This document shows positions 24,578 through 32,246 of a DNA stretch of 42,523 nt, piece by piece (positions within the stretch are counted from its first letter, which is position 1; each line of letters opens with the position of its first letter). Source of the DNA: an uncultured Mycoplasmatota bacterium. GTDB lineage: Bacteria; Bacillota_I; Bacilli_A; RF39; UBA660. The notes below the pieces were generated by a model that was not told the origin of the DNA, did no database searches, and saw nothing but the letters and a program-made list of their open reading frames with translations. The DNA lies in the NCBI GenBank assembly GCA_900542735.1, contig UQOS01000007.1, positions 1 to 42,523 on the forward strand, given 5' to 3'. The translations under genes were made by a program, and so were the position numbers.

Positions 24578-25467
24578 AACAAAAGGAATTTGAAATAATA
24601 GAAAACTTAAGTAATGAGTATTCAATAAAATCACTTTGTGCTGTTATGAAAGTATCAAGAAGCGGTTATTACAAATGGATAAAAACAAAAAATATTTTAA
24701 ACAATTATGAGTTAAATAGAAAAGATTTAGGAGAATTAATAATAAAAATACATAATAAAAAGAAAAGCTATGGATATAGAAGAATAAATGCAATTATTAG
24801 ACGTGAAACAGGATGGATTGTATCAGATAATTTAGTTCATAAAGTATGTAAATTGTTGAAAATAAGAAGTAAAGCAAAACATTATTCTGTATATAAAAAA
24901 CCAGGAGAAGAATCAATTAAATATCCAAATTTAATAAATGGTAATTGGAATACTAATAAACCATTAGAAAAAGTTGTAACTGATACAACAATGATATGGT
25001 TTAAAAGGCAAAGATATGATTGGACATATTATGTAGATGTATTTAATGATGAGATTATTGGTTCAAACGTAAAGCCTTTTTTGCATTGTAGTAATCCAAT
25101 AAACCATAAATTAGCTTTGGAAAGTGTGTTAGAAAGCAAAATAAAAAGAGGATATGAATCCCAAGATACGATTATGCACAGCGATCAAGGAATCATATAC
25201 TCATCTATAGCACTTTCTCAAGTACATAAAGATTATACCATAACTAGGTCTATGTCGAGAATAGCAACACCTACAGATAATCCGATTATTGAATCAAAAA
25301 ATGGATGGTTAAAGAAAGAAATGTATTTAGATTTCAATCAAGATGATTATGATACTGTAGACGATTATATAAATGCTATTATATATGATCATAATAATTA
25401 TAGACCGAGCTATGCATTACAATATAAAACCCCAGTTGAGTATAGAACTCAACTAGGGTTCAAATAA
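24529..25467 (+). CDS. IS3-family transposase OrfB (DDE catalytic domain, made by -1 frameshift)
   Basis: Open in the -1 frame from the slippery A7G at 24523-24530 with no stop, giving an OrfAB fusion of about 413 residues. The first ATG in this frame is at 24646 (MKVSRSGYYKW), but the SLCAVMKVSRSGYYKW block starts before it, so frameshift entry (or a non-AUG start) is more likely. The integrase core is intact: catalytic Asp (codon 24982-24984, in VTDTTMIW), Asp (25183-25185, in HSDQGIIYSS) and Glu (25291-25293, in NPIIESKNGWLKKE), with the DD(35)E spacing exact. The element therefore looks functional. Codon use is richer in ATA and AGA than eno. Confidence 0.93.
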   Translation, partial: RIPCERRWFNCSIQEIKQKEFEIIENLSNEYSIKSLCAVMKVSRSGYYKWIKTKNILNNYELNRKDLGELIIKIHNKKKSYGYRRINAIIRRETGWIVSDNLVHKVCKLLKIRSKAKHYSVYKKPGEESIKYPNLINGNWNTNKPLEKVVTDTTMIWFKRQRYDWTYYVDVFNDEIIGSNVKPFLHCSNPINHKLALESVLESKIKRGYESQDTIMHSDQGIIYSSIALSQVHKDYTITRSMSRIATPTDNPIIESKNGWLKKEMYLDFNQDDYDTVDDYINAIIYDHNNYRPSYALQYKTPVEYRTQLGFK

Positions 25468-25470
25468 ATT

Positions 25471-25490
25471 CTATTTAACTGTCTACTTTT
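25471..25490 (-). repeat. Right terminal inverted repeat of the IS3 element
   Basis: CTATTTAACTGTCTACTTTT on the plus strand; partner of the left repeat with three mismatches in the middle. Confidence 0.85.
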
Positions 25491-25500
25491 TGTTGACTAG

Positions 25501-26082
25501 TTCAAATCTGAGTGGGAAGCAGAAAATACACCTAAATCCGTTTATGGAATGGTAAGTGTTTATAAAGATAGAATATTAAAAGACTTTCCTGAAGTAAATT
25601 TAAACGAAATGAAAAGTATGGTAGAAAAGACAGTTTTAGATGTTTTTCATACTATTCAATCAGGTCAAATAGATGATTTTCCTTATCGTGATAGTAAGGC
25701 TATTTCTTTTGTTAAAAATAGAATAGAGGATTATAAAAATAAAGATGTTAAATTTGAACAGATACATTTTCATAAAACAGTTTTAAGTAGTTATGAAAAT
25801 AAAAGTGGTATTGCGACAATGAATTTTCAAACTAGTTTAGAATACTATTTAACCACTGACAAAAAGCAACGAAAAAAGATTCAAGATTGTTATAAAATTA
25901 ATTTTGTTTATATCATTGATAGTAATCAAGTTAATGACCATGAAAAGTTACTAGGTCTTAATTGTCCCAACTGTGGTGCTCCTATTACTGATACTAATGT
26001 TAAAACTTGTAAATATTGTGGTAGTGGTGCTTTAGAAATCGTAAAAAGAGTGTGGGTATTTAATAATATTGAGAGTTACTAG
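25501..26082 (+). pseudogene. 5'-truncated Tim44-like/zinc-ribbon protein gene
   Basis: The reading frame is open from directly after the IS right end (stop TAG 25498-25500) and reads KSEWEAENTPKSVYGMVSVYK before the first ATG at 25549, which has no ribosome site. So the original start has been lost. The remaining 193 codons contain a Tim44-like alpha/beta domain (KDRILKDFPEVNLNEM, then LDVFHTIQSG, then an alternating beta region) and a C-terminal zinc ribbon, CPNCGAP ... CKYCGSG. Related intact proteins start with a membrane segment. A 177-residue product from 25549 is possible but poorly initiated. Loss of the N-terminus is seen directly; the family name is my recognition of the pattern. 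Confidence 0.7.
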
Positions 26083-26126
26083 TATTAATATTTTATTCGT
26101 TTCATATACTTTACTGGGTGATATTG

Positions 26127-26591
26127 GTGAAAATCAATTATAAATATCTTTTACTTAGTATTTTACTTCCTGTTTTTTTAGGAAGTTTTATTGGATTTTT
26201 AACAGCTCCATTTAATGATTATTATGAAATTATATTACCTAGTTTTGCACCATCTGGTATTTTATTTCCTATTGTTTGGACTATTCTTTACATTTTAATG
26301 GGAATTTCTAGTTATATAGTGGTAACGAGTAATTCTTCTAATAAATATGATGCATTATTCATTTATGGAATTCAGTTAGTCATTAATCTGTTTTGGAGTG
26401 TTTGGTTCTTTGTTTTTAAGTTTTATTTATTATCATTTATTTGGATATTACTTTTAATAGCATTTGTCGTTATTATGATTAAGAAATTTTATGAAATTTC
26501 TAAACTTAGTGCTTATTTACAAATTCCATATTTATTATGGTTAGTGTTTGCTGGTATTTTAAATATTTCAATTTATTTATTAAATTTATAA
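26127..26591 (+). CDS. tspO: TspO/MBR family membrane protein
   Basis: 154-residue protein with five predicted membrane helices. TspO signatures are present: the PSFAPSGILFPIVWTILYIL stretch, the NLFWSVWFF helix and the final PYLLWLVFAGILNISIYLLN. The family (tryptophan-rich sensory protein, translocator protein) binds tetrapyrroles and related ligands. GTG 26127 is chosen since GGGTGA lies 5-6 nt upstream; GTG 26118 overlaps that ribosome site. It sits between the truncated Tim44-like gene and an unknown gene, with 44 nt and 13 nt gaps. No haem or porphyrin genes are nearby to suggest its ligand. Confidence 0.88.
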   Translation: MKINYKYLLLSILLPVFLGSFIGFLTAPFNDYYEIILPSFAPSGILFPIVWTILYILMGISSYIVVTSNSSNKYDALFIYGIQLVINLFWSVWFFVFKFYLLSFIWILLLIAFVVIMIKKFYEISKLSAYLQIPYLLWLVFAGILNISIYLLNL

Positions 26592-26604
26592 CTGGGGTGA
26601 TACC

Positions 26605-27183
26605 ATGGAAGTTAAATGTTTATCTATTTTCTTTCAAGATAATAAAAAACATTATCATCTTTGTAAGGCTCATGTAAATGTTGATAAGAATTGGTTGGAA
26701 GGATTCGCTATTGAACATGACTTTTCTACTTCTTTAAATACAACTAGTTTTGTTTATGGAGTTTATGTACCTGATTTTTCAATTGATTTCTTTTTAGCTT
26801 TACAAAACAGAATGATACATTTTCATGGTGTAAAAGAAATTGAGAGTTTTTGTGGTAAAATTACTTCTGTTTGTCCTTTTTCTGAAGTAATTGGTGGTGA
26901 TAGCAGTTTAAAGGTATTAAATCATATCAGTTATTCTATTAATGATGTTACTACGAAAGCTAATATTTGTAAGGGAACAATGGATAATAATAATAAATAT
27001 TTTTATGAAAAAATATATTCCCATATGCAGGACTTTATTATTTTGTCAACTTATCAAAACCAAACTTATCATCTTTTTGATATTATTGATAGACAAGAAG
27101 TTTCTTCTAAGTATGTAAAAATCTATCAAAAACAGTTTATTTTTGAAAATAATCACGAAAAAAGCTATAATCAATCTGTTTAA
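26605..27183 (+). CDS. Unknown 192-residue protein
   Basis: Not recognised. Soluble, no signal peptide or clear membrane helix, rich in aromatics and His. It begins 13 nt after tspO with GGGGTGAT upstream, so the two are likely co-transcribed. The secG promoter lies right after its stop. Four cysteines (KCLS, LCKA, SFCG, VCPF) are scattered without a zinc-ribbon pattern. Codon use is like the neighbours. Confidence 0.6.
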   Translation: MEVKCLSIFFQDNKKHYHLCKAHVNVDKNWLEGFAIEHDFSTSLNTTSFVYGVYVPDFSIDFFLALQNRMIHFHGVKEIESFCGKITSVCPFSEVIGGDSSLKVLNHISYSINDVTTKANICKGTMDNNNKYFYEKIYSHMQDFIILSTYQNQTYHLFDIIDRQEVSSKYVKIYQKQFIFENNHEKSYNQSV

Positions 27184-27186
27184 AAG

Positions 27187-27215
27187 TTGATTTCTTGTCT
27201 TTTGTATGCTAAAAT
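27187..27215 (+). promoter_or_regulatory. Promoter of secG
   Basis: TTGATT (27187-27192), 17-bp spacer ending TGC, TAAAAT (27210-27215). Confidence 0.72.
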
Positions 27216-27238
27216 ATATTCAGTTATGGAGGGATACT

Positions 27239-27454
27239 ATGCGAACTGTATTATTAATAATATCAATTTTATTAATTGTCATAGTACTATTACAGAGTAA
27301 TAAAGCTGAAAGTGGTGCCCAAATTATTAGTGGTGGAAACTCTGATTTATTTTCTAATCGTAAGGAAAGAGGTAGTGAGTTAGTAATTACTAGAATTACT
27401 TTTGTACTTGGTATGACATTCTTTATTATTAGTTTTATTATGGAATTTATTTAA
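27239..27454 (+). CDS. secG: Preprotein translocase subunit SecG
   Basis: 71-residue SecG with two membrane helices (about 3-20 and 52-70) and the conserved middle LLQSNKAESGAQIISGG...DLFSNRKERGSE. It assists SecYE. ATG 27239 is chosen since GGAGGG is 5 nt upstream and the promoter runs through the earlier in-frame ATG 27206. secG-rnr-smpB-ssrA is a conserved Firmicutes order. Confidence 0.93.
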   Translation: MRTVLLIISILLIVIVLLQSNKAESGAQIISGGNSDLFSNRKERGSELVITRITFVLGMTFFIISFIMEFI

Positions 27455-27460
27455 AAGTGT

Positions 27461-27488
27461 AAAGGGAACCTGTTTGGTTCTTTTTTTT
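27461..27488 (+). terminator. Terminator of secG
   Basis: AAAGGGAACC (27461-27470) pairs with GGTTCTTTTT (27476-27485, one G-U), loop TGTTT, then T residues. Confidence 0.8.
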
Positions 27489-27489
27489 A

Positions 27490-27518
27490 TTGTATATCTT
27501 TCTTTTTTTTCCTATAAT
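27490..27518 (+). promoter_or_regulatory. Promoter of rnr
   Basis: TTGTAT (27490-27495), 17-bp spacer, TATAAT (27513-27518), directly behind the secG terminator. Confidence 0.72.
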
Positions 27519-27545
27519 ATAAATAGAGGGAATCAGGTGATATTC

Positions 27546-29687
27546 TTGGAAGATAAAATATTAGAATTACTTAATCGTAAAAATAAAGCTTTAAGTATTC
27601 AAGAAATTGATCATTTACTTGCATTAAAAACAAGTGATGATTTTCGTATATTAGAAGATACTGTTAACAAAATGTGTTCTGATTATACAATTTATAGAAC
27701 TAATAAAGGTAATTATATGACTTTTGATAGAAGTCCTTTGAAGAAGGGTATTTTAAGAGTTAATCGAAAGGGATTTGGTTTTGTTGAAATTCCTGATGAA
27801 GAAGATATATATATTGATGCTACTAATATGAATGGTGCTTTACATAATGATTTAGTAGTAGCTGAAGTTACTGGTAGAAAAGAAAAAAATAAGTTAGAGG
27901 GTAGAATTTTAAAAATTTTAGACCGTGATTTGGAGTTTGTGGTTGGTGAGTTTTATTTAAAAGATAAGATTGGACATTTGATTTTAGATGAAGATAAGTT
28001 AAAAATGAATGTTATTATTGAACCTGATTTTATTCATGGAGCAGTAGATGGACATAAAGTTCAAGTTAGATTACTATCACAGGTTGATGGCAATACTTAT
28101 AAAGGTGAAGTTGTAAAGATTTTAGGTCATAAGAATGATCCTGGTGTAGATATTTTATCAATTGTTTATAAGTATAATATTAGTGATACTTTTCCAGATG
28201 AGGTAATTGAAGAATTAAAACATATACCTAGTTCGGTTAGTGAAGAAGATAAAATTGGAAGACGTGATTTAACGGATAAAGTAATTTTTACGATAGATGG
28301 TGATGATACTAAAGATATTGATGATGCTGTTTCTATTCAAAAGCTTGAAAATGGTAATTATGAATTAGGTGTTCATATTGCTGATGTTAGTTATTATGTA
28401 AAAGAAGGCTCAGCACTTGATGTTAATGCCATGGATAGAGGTACTAGTGTTTATTTAGTTGATCGTGTTATTCCTATGATACCTCATCAACTTTCTAATG
28501 GTATCTGTTCTTTAAATGAAGGAGAAATTCGTTTAGCTATTTCTTGTGTTATGGAAATTGATCATACTGGTAAAATAGTTAACTATGATATTTTTGAGAG
28601 TTTTATTAAATCACGTAAAAAGATGACTTATAAAAATGTTAATAGTATTTTAGAAAATAATATTGTACCTAGTGGTTATGAAGAGTTTGAAAAAGATTTA
28701 AGAATGATGAGTGAGTTAGCTAAAATTTTGCGTAAAAGTAAAATTAATCGTGGGTACTTAGATTTTGATGTAGATGAAGCCAAGATAATTGTTGATGATA
28801 AATGTCACCCTATTGATATTGTGTTAAGGGATCGTGGTGTTGGTGAAAACATGATAGAAGACTTTATGATTATTGCAAATGAATGTGTTGCTACTCATAT
28901 TTTCTATATGGAACTTCCATTTATTTATCGTGTTCATGAGGTACCAAAGGAAGAAAAAATTCATGACTTTTTATCTTATATAGGTACACTTGGTTATGTT
29001 TATAAAGGAAATATGAAAGATACTAATCCTAAAGCAGTACAGGGATTACTTAACTTTTTGAAAGATAAAAAGGAATTTAAAATTTTATCTAGTTTATTGC
29101 TTCGTAGTATGCAAAAAGCAGTTTATAAACCTGAAAATTTAGGACACTATGGACTTGCTAGTAAATGTTATACCCATTTTACTTCGCCTATTAGAAGATA
29201 TCCAGATACTACTGTTCATAGACTTTTACGAACTTATTTGTTTCAACATGATTTAAGTAGTGAAACCATTAGTCATTGGGAGGAAAAATTACCAATTGTT
29301 GCTGATATTGCTTCTAGTCGTGAAAGAGCTAGTATTAATTGTGAACGTGAAGTTGATGATATGAAGATGGCTGAATATATGGAAGATCATATTGGAGAAG
29401 AATTTGAAGGAATGATATCTGGTGTTACTAACTTTGGTATATTTGTTCAGTTAGATAATTTAATTGAAGGATTATGTCGTTTAGCTGATTTAAAAGAATT
29501 TTTCCATTATGATGAGAAAAGTATGAGTGTAACTGGTGAAAAAACAAAAACTAGATACGCAATGGGAGATAGGGTTATCGTAAAAGTGATTAGAGCTTCT
29601 AAGGAAGAGGAAACGATTGATTTTGAGATTGTTAAAAAAGTAGAAGAAGATCATGATAAAGATAAAGAAGAAATAGAGTTGATATAA
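27546..29687 (+). CDS. rnr: Ribonuclease R
   Basis: 713-residue 3'-to-5' exoribonuclease of the RNase II/R family, which degrades structured RNA and works with SmpB-tmRNA in quality control. Order: N-terminal helix-turn-helix-like domain, two cold-shock domains (RVNRKGFGFVEIPDEEDIYI marks the first), the RNB catalytic domain with DGDDTKDIDDAVSI at 251-264 holding the metal-binding Asp residues, and a C-terminal S1 domain (EGMISGVTNFGIFVQLDN). The TTG at 27546 is used: AGGTGAT lies 5 nt upstream, and the longer frame from 27474 crosses the terminator and promoter. It abuts the next gene by one base. Confidence 0.93.
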   Translation: MEDKILELLNRKNKALSIQEIDHLLALKTSDDFRILEDTVNKMCSDYTIYRTNKGNYMTFDRSPLKKGILRVNRKGFGFVEIPDEEDIYIDATNMNGALHNDLVVAEVTGRKEKNKLEGRILKILDRDLEFVVGEFYLKDKIGHLILDEDKLKMNVIIEPDFIHGAVDGHKVQVRLLSQVDGNTYKGEVVKILGHKNDPGVDILSIVYKYNISDTFPDEVIEELKHIPSSVSEEDKIGRRDLTDKVIFTIDGDDTKDIDDAVSIQKLENGNYELGVHIADVSYYVKEGSALDVNAMDRGTSVYLVDRVIPMIPHQLSNGICSLNEGEIRLAISCVMEIDHTGKIVNYDIFESFIKSRKKMTYKNVNSILENNIVPSGYEEFEKDLRMMSELAKILRKSKINRGYLDFDVDEAKIIVDDKCHPIDIVLRDRGVGENMIEDFMIIANECVATHIFYMELPFIYRVHEVPKEEKIHDFLSYIGTLGYVYKGNMKDTNPKAVQGLLNFLKDKKEFKILSSLLLRSMQKAVYKPENLGHYGLASKCYTHFTSPIRRYPDTTVHRLLRTYLFQHDLSSETISHWEEKLPIVADIASSRERASINCEREVDDMKMAEYMEDHIGEEFEGMISGVTNFGIFVQLDNLIEGLCRLADLKEFFHYDEKSMSVTGEKTKTRYAMGDRVIVKVIRASKEEETIDFEIVKKVEEDHDKDKEEIELI

Positions 29688-29688
29688 T

Positions 29689-30837
29689 ATGAAAAGAGTA
29701 GTAATTAGGAATGTTTTGATACTTGTTGTTACTCTTTTTTTGTCTATTTTTCTAGTTTATAGTAGTAATATTTATTTTTTTAGTAGTAAGAATCATGTAT
29801 CTAGTGATATGGATACTACTATTCCTAAGGAAACTAGACTATCACTAGTAATGGTAGGTGATGGTTTAATTCATGGTGCTGTATATAGTGATGCTTATCA
29901 TAATGGTAAATATGATTTTTATTCTATGTTATCAGAAATGAAACCGATTATTTCTTCTTATGATTTAGCTTTTTATAATCAGGAATCTATTTTAGGAGGG
30001 AGTGAACTTGGATTATCTAGTTATCCTCGCTTTAATTCTCCCTATGAAGTAGGAGATGCGTTTGTTGATGCTGGATTTAATTTGGTATCTTTAGCTAATA
30101 ATCATACCTTAGACCGTGGGGAACAAGCTATTTTAAATTCTACTAGTTACTGGAAAAAGAAAGATGTTTATGTCTCTGGTTCTTACTCTAGTATGGGAGA
30201 TAGGAATAAGCTTATTGTAAAAGAAAAAAATGGAATCAAGTATGCACTTTTATCTTATACTTGTTGGACAAATGGTCTTAGTATTCCAGATGGAAAGACT
30301 TATTTGTTAAATCGTTATGATAGTGAGCTTGTGAAAAAAGATATTGAAAGTGTTAGAGATAGGGTAGATTTATTAATGGTATCTATGCATTTTGGAGATG
30401 AGTATTCTTTTTCTCCAAGTAATGAGCAGAAGAAAATTGCTTCTTATTTAGCTAGTTTAGGTGTTGATATTGTGATTGGACATCACCCTCATGTTGTAGA
30501 ACCTATTGAATTTATTGATAATACTTTAGTTATTTATTCACTTGGTAATTTTATATCTGGTCAAATAGGAATTGAAAAACTAAATGGACTTATGGTATCC
30601 GTTGATGTTATTAAGAAAAATAATAGTATTATACTTGATAATGTTAGTAGTGAATTAACTTATACTTATAGCGATAATCAAAAGGGCTATCGTGGTAATT
30701 TTAAAGTTTATCCTTATTCGAAATTAACGGAATCTCTTTTACCAAATTATAAAATGTATTATAATAAGTATATGAATATAGCTATTCACGGAGATAGCAG
30801 AATAGGAAAGAGTGATTACAGTGGAAATAGTAAATAG
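29689..30837 (+). CDS. CapA-family metallophosphatase-like exported protein
   Basis: 382-residue protein with an N-terminal membrane anchor (residues ~7-28) and an extracellular CapA/PgsA-type calcineurin-like domain. Metal-binding motifs: MVGDGLIH (about 61-68), NQES (GD then NxE), SLANNHTLDRG, MHFGDEYS and GHHPHVVEPIEF. CapA-like proteins occur in poly-gamma-glutamate capsule synthesis, but no capB/capC is nearby, so polymer synthesis is not supported. It starts one base after the rnr stop and its end overlaps smpB, so it is embedded in the RNA quality-control operon. Function in this context is unknown. Confidence 0.85.
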   Translation: MKRVVIRNVLILVVTLFLSIFLVYSSNIYFFSSKNHVSSDMDTTIPKETRLSLVMVGDGLIHGAVYSDAYHNGKYDFYSMLSEMKPIISSYDLAFYNQESILGGSELGLSSYPRFNSPYEVGDAFVDAGFNLVSLANNHTLDRGEQAILNSTSYWKKKDVYVSGSYSSMGDRNKLIVKEKNGIKYALLSYTCWTNGLSIPDGKTYLLNRYDSELVKKDIESVRDRVDLLMVSMHFGDEYSFSPSNEQKKIASYLASLGVDIVIGHHPHVVEPIEFIDNTLVIYSLGNFISGQIGIEKLNGLMVSVDVIKKNNSIILDNVSSELTYTYSDNQKGYRGNFKVYPYSKLTESLLPNYKMYYNKYMNIAIHGDSRIGKSDYSGNSK

Positions 30838-31261
30838 AGTAGCTAGACATGATTATTTTATTGAAGAAGAATATGAATGTGGTATTGTTTTAACGGGTAC
30901 AGAGATTAAATCTATTCGTGATGGTAAGGCTAATATTAAAGATAGTTATGGTATTGTTAGGAATGGTGAAATATTTCTTCTTAATATGTTTATTAGTCAT
31001 TATAAAGAAGGAAATATTTTTAACCATGATGAAACTAGGACTAGAAAGCTATTAATGCATAAAGCTGAGATTCGCAAACTTGGTGATAAGATAAAGTTAG
31101 AGGGTTATACATTGGTTCCTTTAAAGATATATTTTGTTAAGAATAGAGCTAAAGTTTTACTTGGTTTATGCAAGGGTAAAAAAGATTATGATAAGCGTGA
31201 AAGTATAAAGGAACGAGATATTAAAAGACAACTTAGTAAAGCTAGTAAAAATGTGTATTAG
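30821..31261 (+). CDS. smpB: SsrA-binding protein SmpB
   Basis: 146-residue SmpB, which delivers tmRNA to stalled ribosomes. Visible: RVARHDYFIEEEYECGIVL, then GTEIKSIRDGKANIKDSYG, then LLGLCKGKKDYDKRESIKER and a basic C-terminal tail that folds into the mRNA channel. GTG 30821 is preferred to GTG 30812 because GGAAAGAGTGA precedes it with normal spacing. It overlaps capA by 17 nt and is followed by its partner ssrA. Confidence 0.95.
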   Translation: MEIVNRVARHDYFIEEEYECGIVLTGTEIKSIRDGKANIKDSYGIVRNGEIFLLNMFISHYKEGNIFNHDETRTRKLLMHKAEIRKLGDKIKLEGYTLVPLKIYFVKNRAKVLLGLCKGKKDYDKRESIKERDIKRQLSKASKNVY

Positions 31262-31276
31262 TGGTATTTTCTACCA

Positions 31277-31305
31277 TTGAAATAGATAATTATGTGTGGT
31301 ATAAT
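31277..31305 (+). promoter_or_regulatory. Promoter of ssrA
   Basis: TTGAAA (31277-31282), 17-bp spacer, TATAAT (31300-31305), about 14 nt before the mature 5' end. Confidence 0.82.
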
Positions 31306-31318
31306 TACTACACAACTT

Positions 31319-31671
31319 GGGGCTGTTATGGTTTCGACAGGATTAATGGTGATAGAATTGCAAGTAGATGGCAATCTTTAAATGCATCAGTTAAATATAA
31401 CTGGAAACAATTATTCAATGGCTTACGCTGCTTAATTAGCAATATAGCGTTTGCGCTTCTTTAAAAGTTTTACCTATGGACTTTTTTAGAGGCTCGATTT
31501 TAATAGGTTATATTACTATGATGTCTATAGTGGTAATGAATTTTATAGACTGGCTATATCAACATTTGTTAACTAATTTTTGGTATAGTGAGATTGTTTA
31601 GTTAACTAAACTTGTAGAGATTCTATAGGACTTAGTTTTGGACAGGAGTTCGATTCTCCTCAGCTCCACCA
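31319..31671 (+). ncRNA. ssrA: Transfer-messenger RNA
   Basis: 353-nt tmRNA. The 5' end GGGGCTGTTATGGTTTCGAC and 3' end GAGTTCGATTCTCCTCAGCTCCACCA (T-arm, acceptor and encoded CCA) form a 7-bp Ala-type acceptor stem GGGGCTG/CAGCTCC with one G-U. The tag frame resumes at GGA 31403 and ends at TAA 31433-31435, giving GNNYSMAYAA, preceded by the tRNA-borne Ala. The upstream AATATAACT resembles the Staphylococcus resume context. Later pseudoknot segments were not modelled. The open frame at 31261-31464 in another phase is a chance overlap. Confidence 0.96.
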
Positions 31672-31715
31672 CTAGAAAATCTGTTCGAACTATTCGAACT
31701 TTAAATATATGAATC

Positions 31716-31748
31716 AATCAATCAGAAATGATTGATTTTTTTCTTTTT
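31716..31748 (+). terminator. Terminator of ssrA
   Basis: AATCAATCA (31716-31724), GAAA tetraloop, TGATTGATT (31729-31737), then TTTTTTCTTTTT. Confidence 0.9.
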
Positions 31749-31776
31749 ATGAAAAAATCATAGAAAGGTGAAATCT

Positions 31777-31821
31777 ATGATTAATTTTATACAGGTTGAT
31801 GACTTAATAAATGAAAAATGA
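31777..31821 (+). other. Possible 14-codon open frame in the ssrA-downstream region
   Basis: ATG at 31777 with AAAGGTGA upstream, peptide MINFIQVDDLINEK, stop TGA. Probably a decayed gene start; there is no other support. Together with the truncated gene at 31864 it occupies the 575-base stretch behind ssrA. From 32011 to 32180 I see only AT-rich sequence with small dyads (TTAGTG/CACTAA near 32064-32087). Confidence 0.2.
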
Positions 31822-31863
31822 TATAATTATTTACGAAAAAAAGACAATACCAGGTGATGTTTT

Positions 31864-32010
31864 ATGGATTATTATTATATTAACAAGAAAGATTTAAATT
31901 CTAATTATTTTCATTTTACAGATAGGAGAAATTTAAAATCCATTAAGTCTAAAGGATTAGTACCTAATATAGGTAATAATGCAAAAAATATAGAAAAAAT
32001 TTTTAATTAA
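31864..32010 (+). pseudogene. Truncated gene with a HFTDRRNLKSI-type N-terminus
   Basis: ATG at 31864 with ACCAGGTGATG upstream, 48 codons. After MDYYYINKKDLNSN the chain reads YFHFTDRRNLKSIKSKGLVP and then GNNAKNIEKIFN before a stop. The YHFT..NL.SI...GL.P pattern is the typical opening of ADP-ribosyltransferase/DarT-like or RNA 2'-phosphotransferase-like domains, which normally run on for 150 or more residues. Here the frame ends at residue 48 and no continuation is evident in the other frames. I infer a truncated remnant; a tiny functional protein is less likely. Confidence 0.5.
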
Positions 32011-32180
32011 TTATTTGAATTATATTTGTATTAATTAGTAATTATTACTTATAAATTTATGCTTAGTGGTTGTTATACTTTCACTAAAAGTGCACTATAA
32101 ATCTTTATTATCCTGTTAAACTATATGGTTCAAGTTTTATATATAAAAATTATGATATAAGAAGTATGTAGATTTGAATT

Positions 32181-32209
32181 TTGCAAATTCATAAATATTT
32201 TTGTATAAT
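32181..32209 (+). promoter_or_regulatory. Promoter of the PP2C-TatD pair
   Basis: TTGCAA (32181-32186), 17-bp spacer, TATAAT (32204-32209) with TTG before it. The -35 lies in a dyad GAATTT-tgc-AAATTC (32176-32190), a possible operator. Confidence 0.75.
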
Positions 32210-32246
32210 TCTTAAAATCTTATATATTTAGAAAGTGGTGATTACT

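Larger units (their letters stand above)
24154..25490 (+). mobile_element. IS3-family insertion sequence
   Basis: 1337-bp element bounded by imperfect 20-bp inverted repeats, carrying orfA and orfB with a -1 frameshift signal. The left end also folds into a hairpin (AAAAGTAGA 24154-24162 with TCTACTTTT 24181-24189 and a T-run) that could stop read-through from eno; a second hairpin (25431-25458) lies in the end of orfB. A TGC-extended TATAAT at 24198-24203 is its likely promoter -10. The bases flanking the two ends do not form an obvious target duplication. Together with the missing 5' part of the next gene, this suggests an adjacent deletion. Confidence 0.93.

Noticed and set aside
24190..24582. 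Reverse-strand frames over the transposase OrfA
   Set aside because: Antisense of a clear OrfA; no ribosome site or recognisable motif.
25499..25520. TAGTTCAAATCTGAGTGG as a tRNA T-arm
   Set aside because: No acceptor stem, anticodon arm or D-arm can be built around it; it is the junction between the IS and the truncated gene.
31261..31464. 67-residue open frame after smpB
   Set aside because: It lies over the ssrA promoter and tmRNA body; the tmRNA signature is unambiguous, so the frame is accidental.
31681..31700. Short repeat TTCGAACTATTCGAACT as part of a CRISPR-like array
   Set aside because: Only two copies 9 bp apart, with no spacers; no CRISPR array was seen anywhere in the window.
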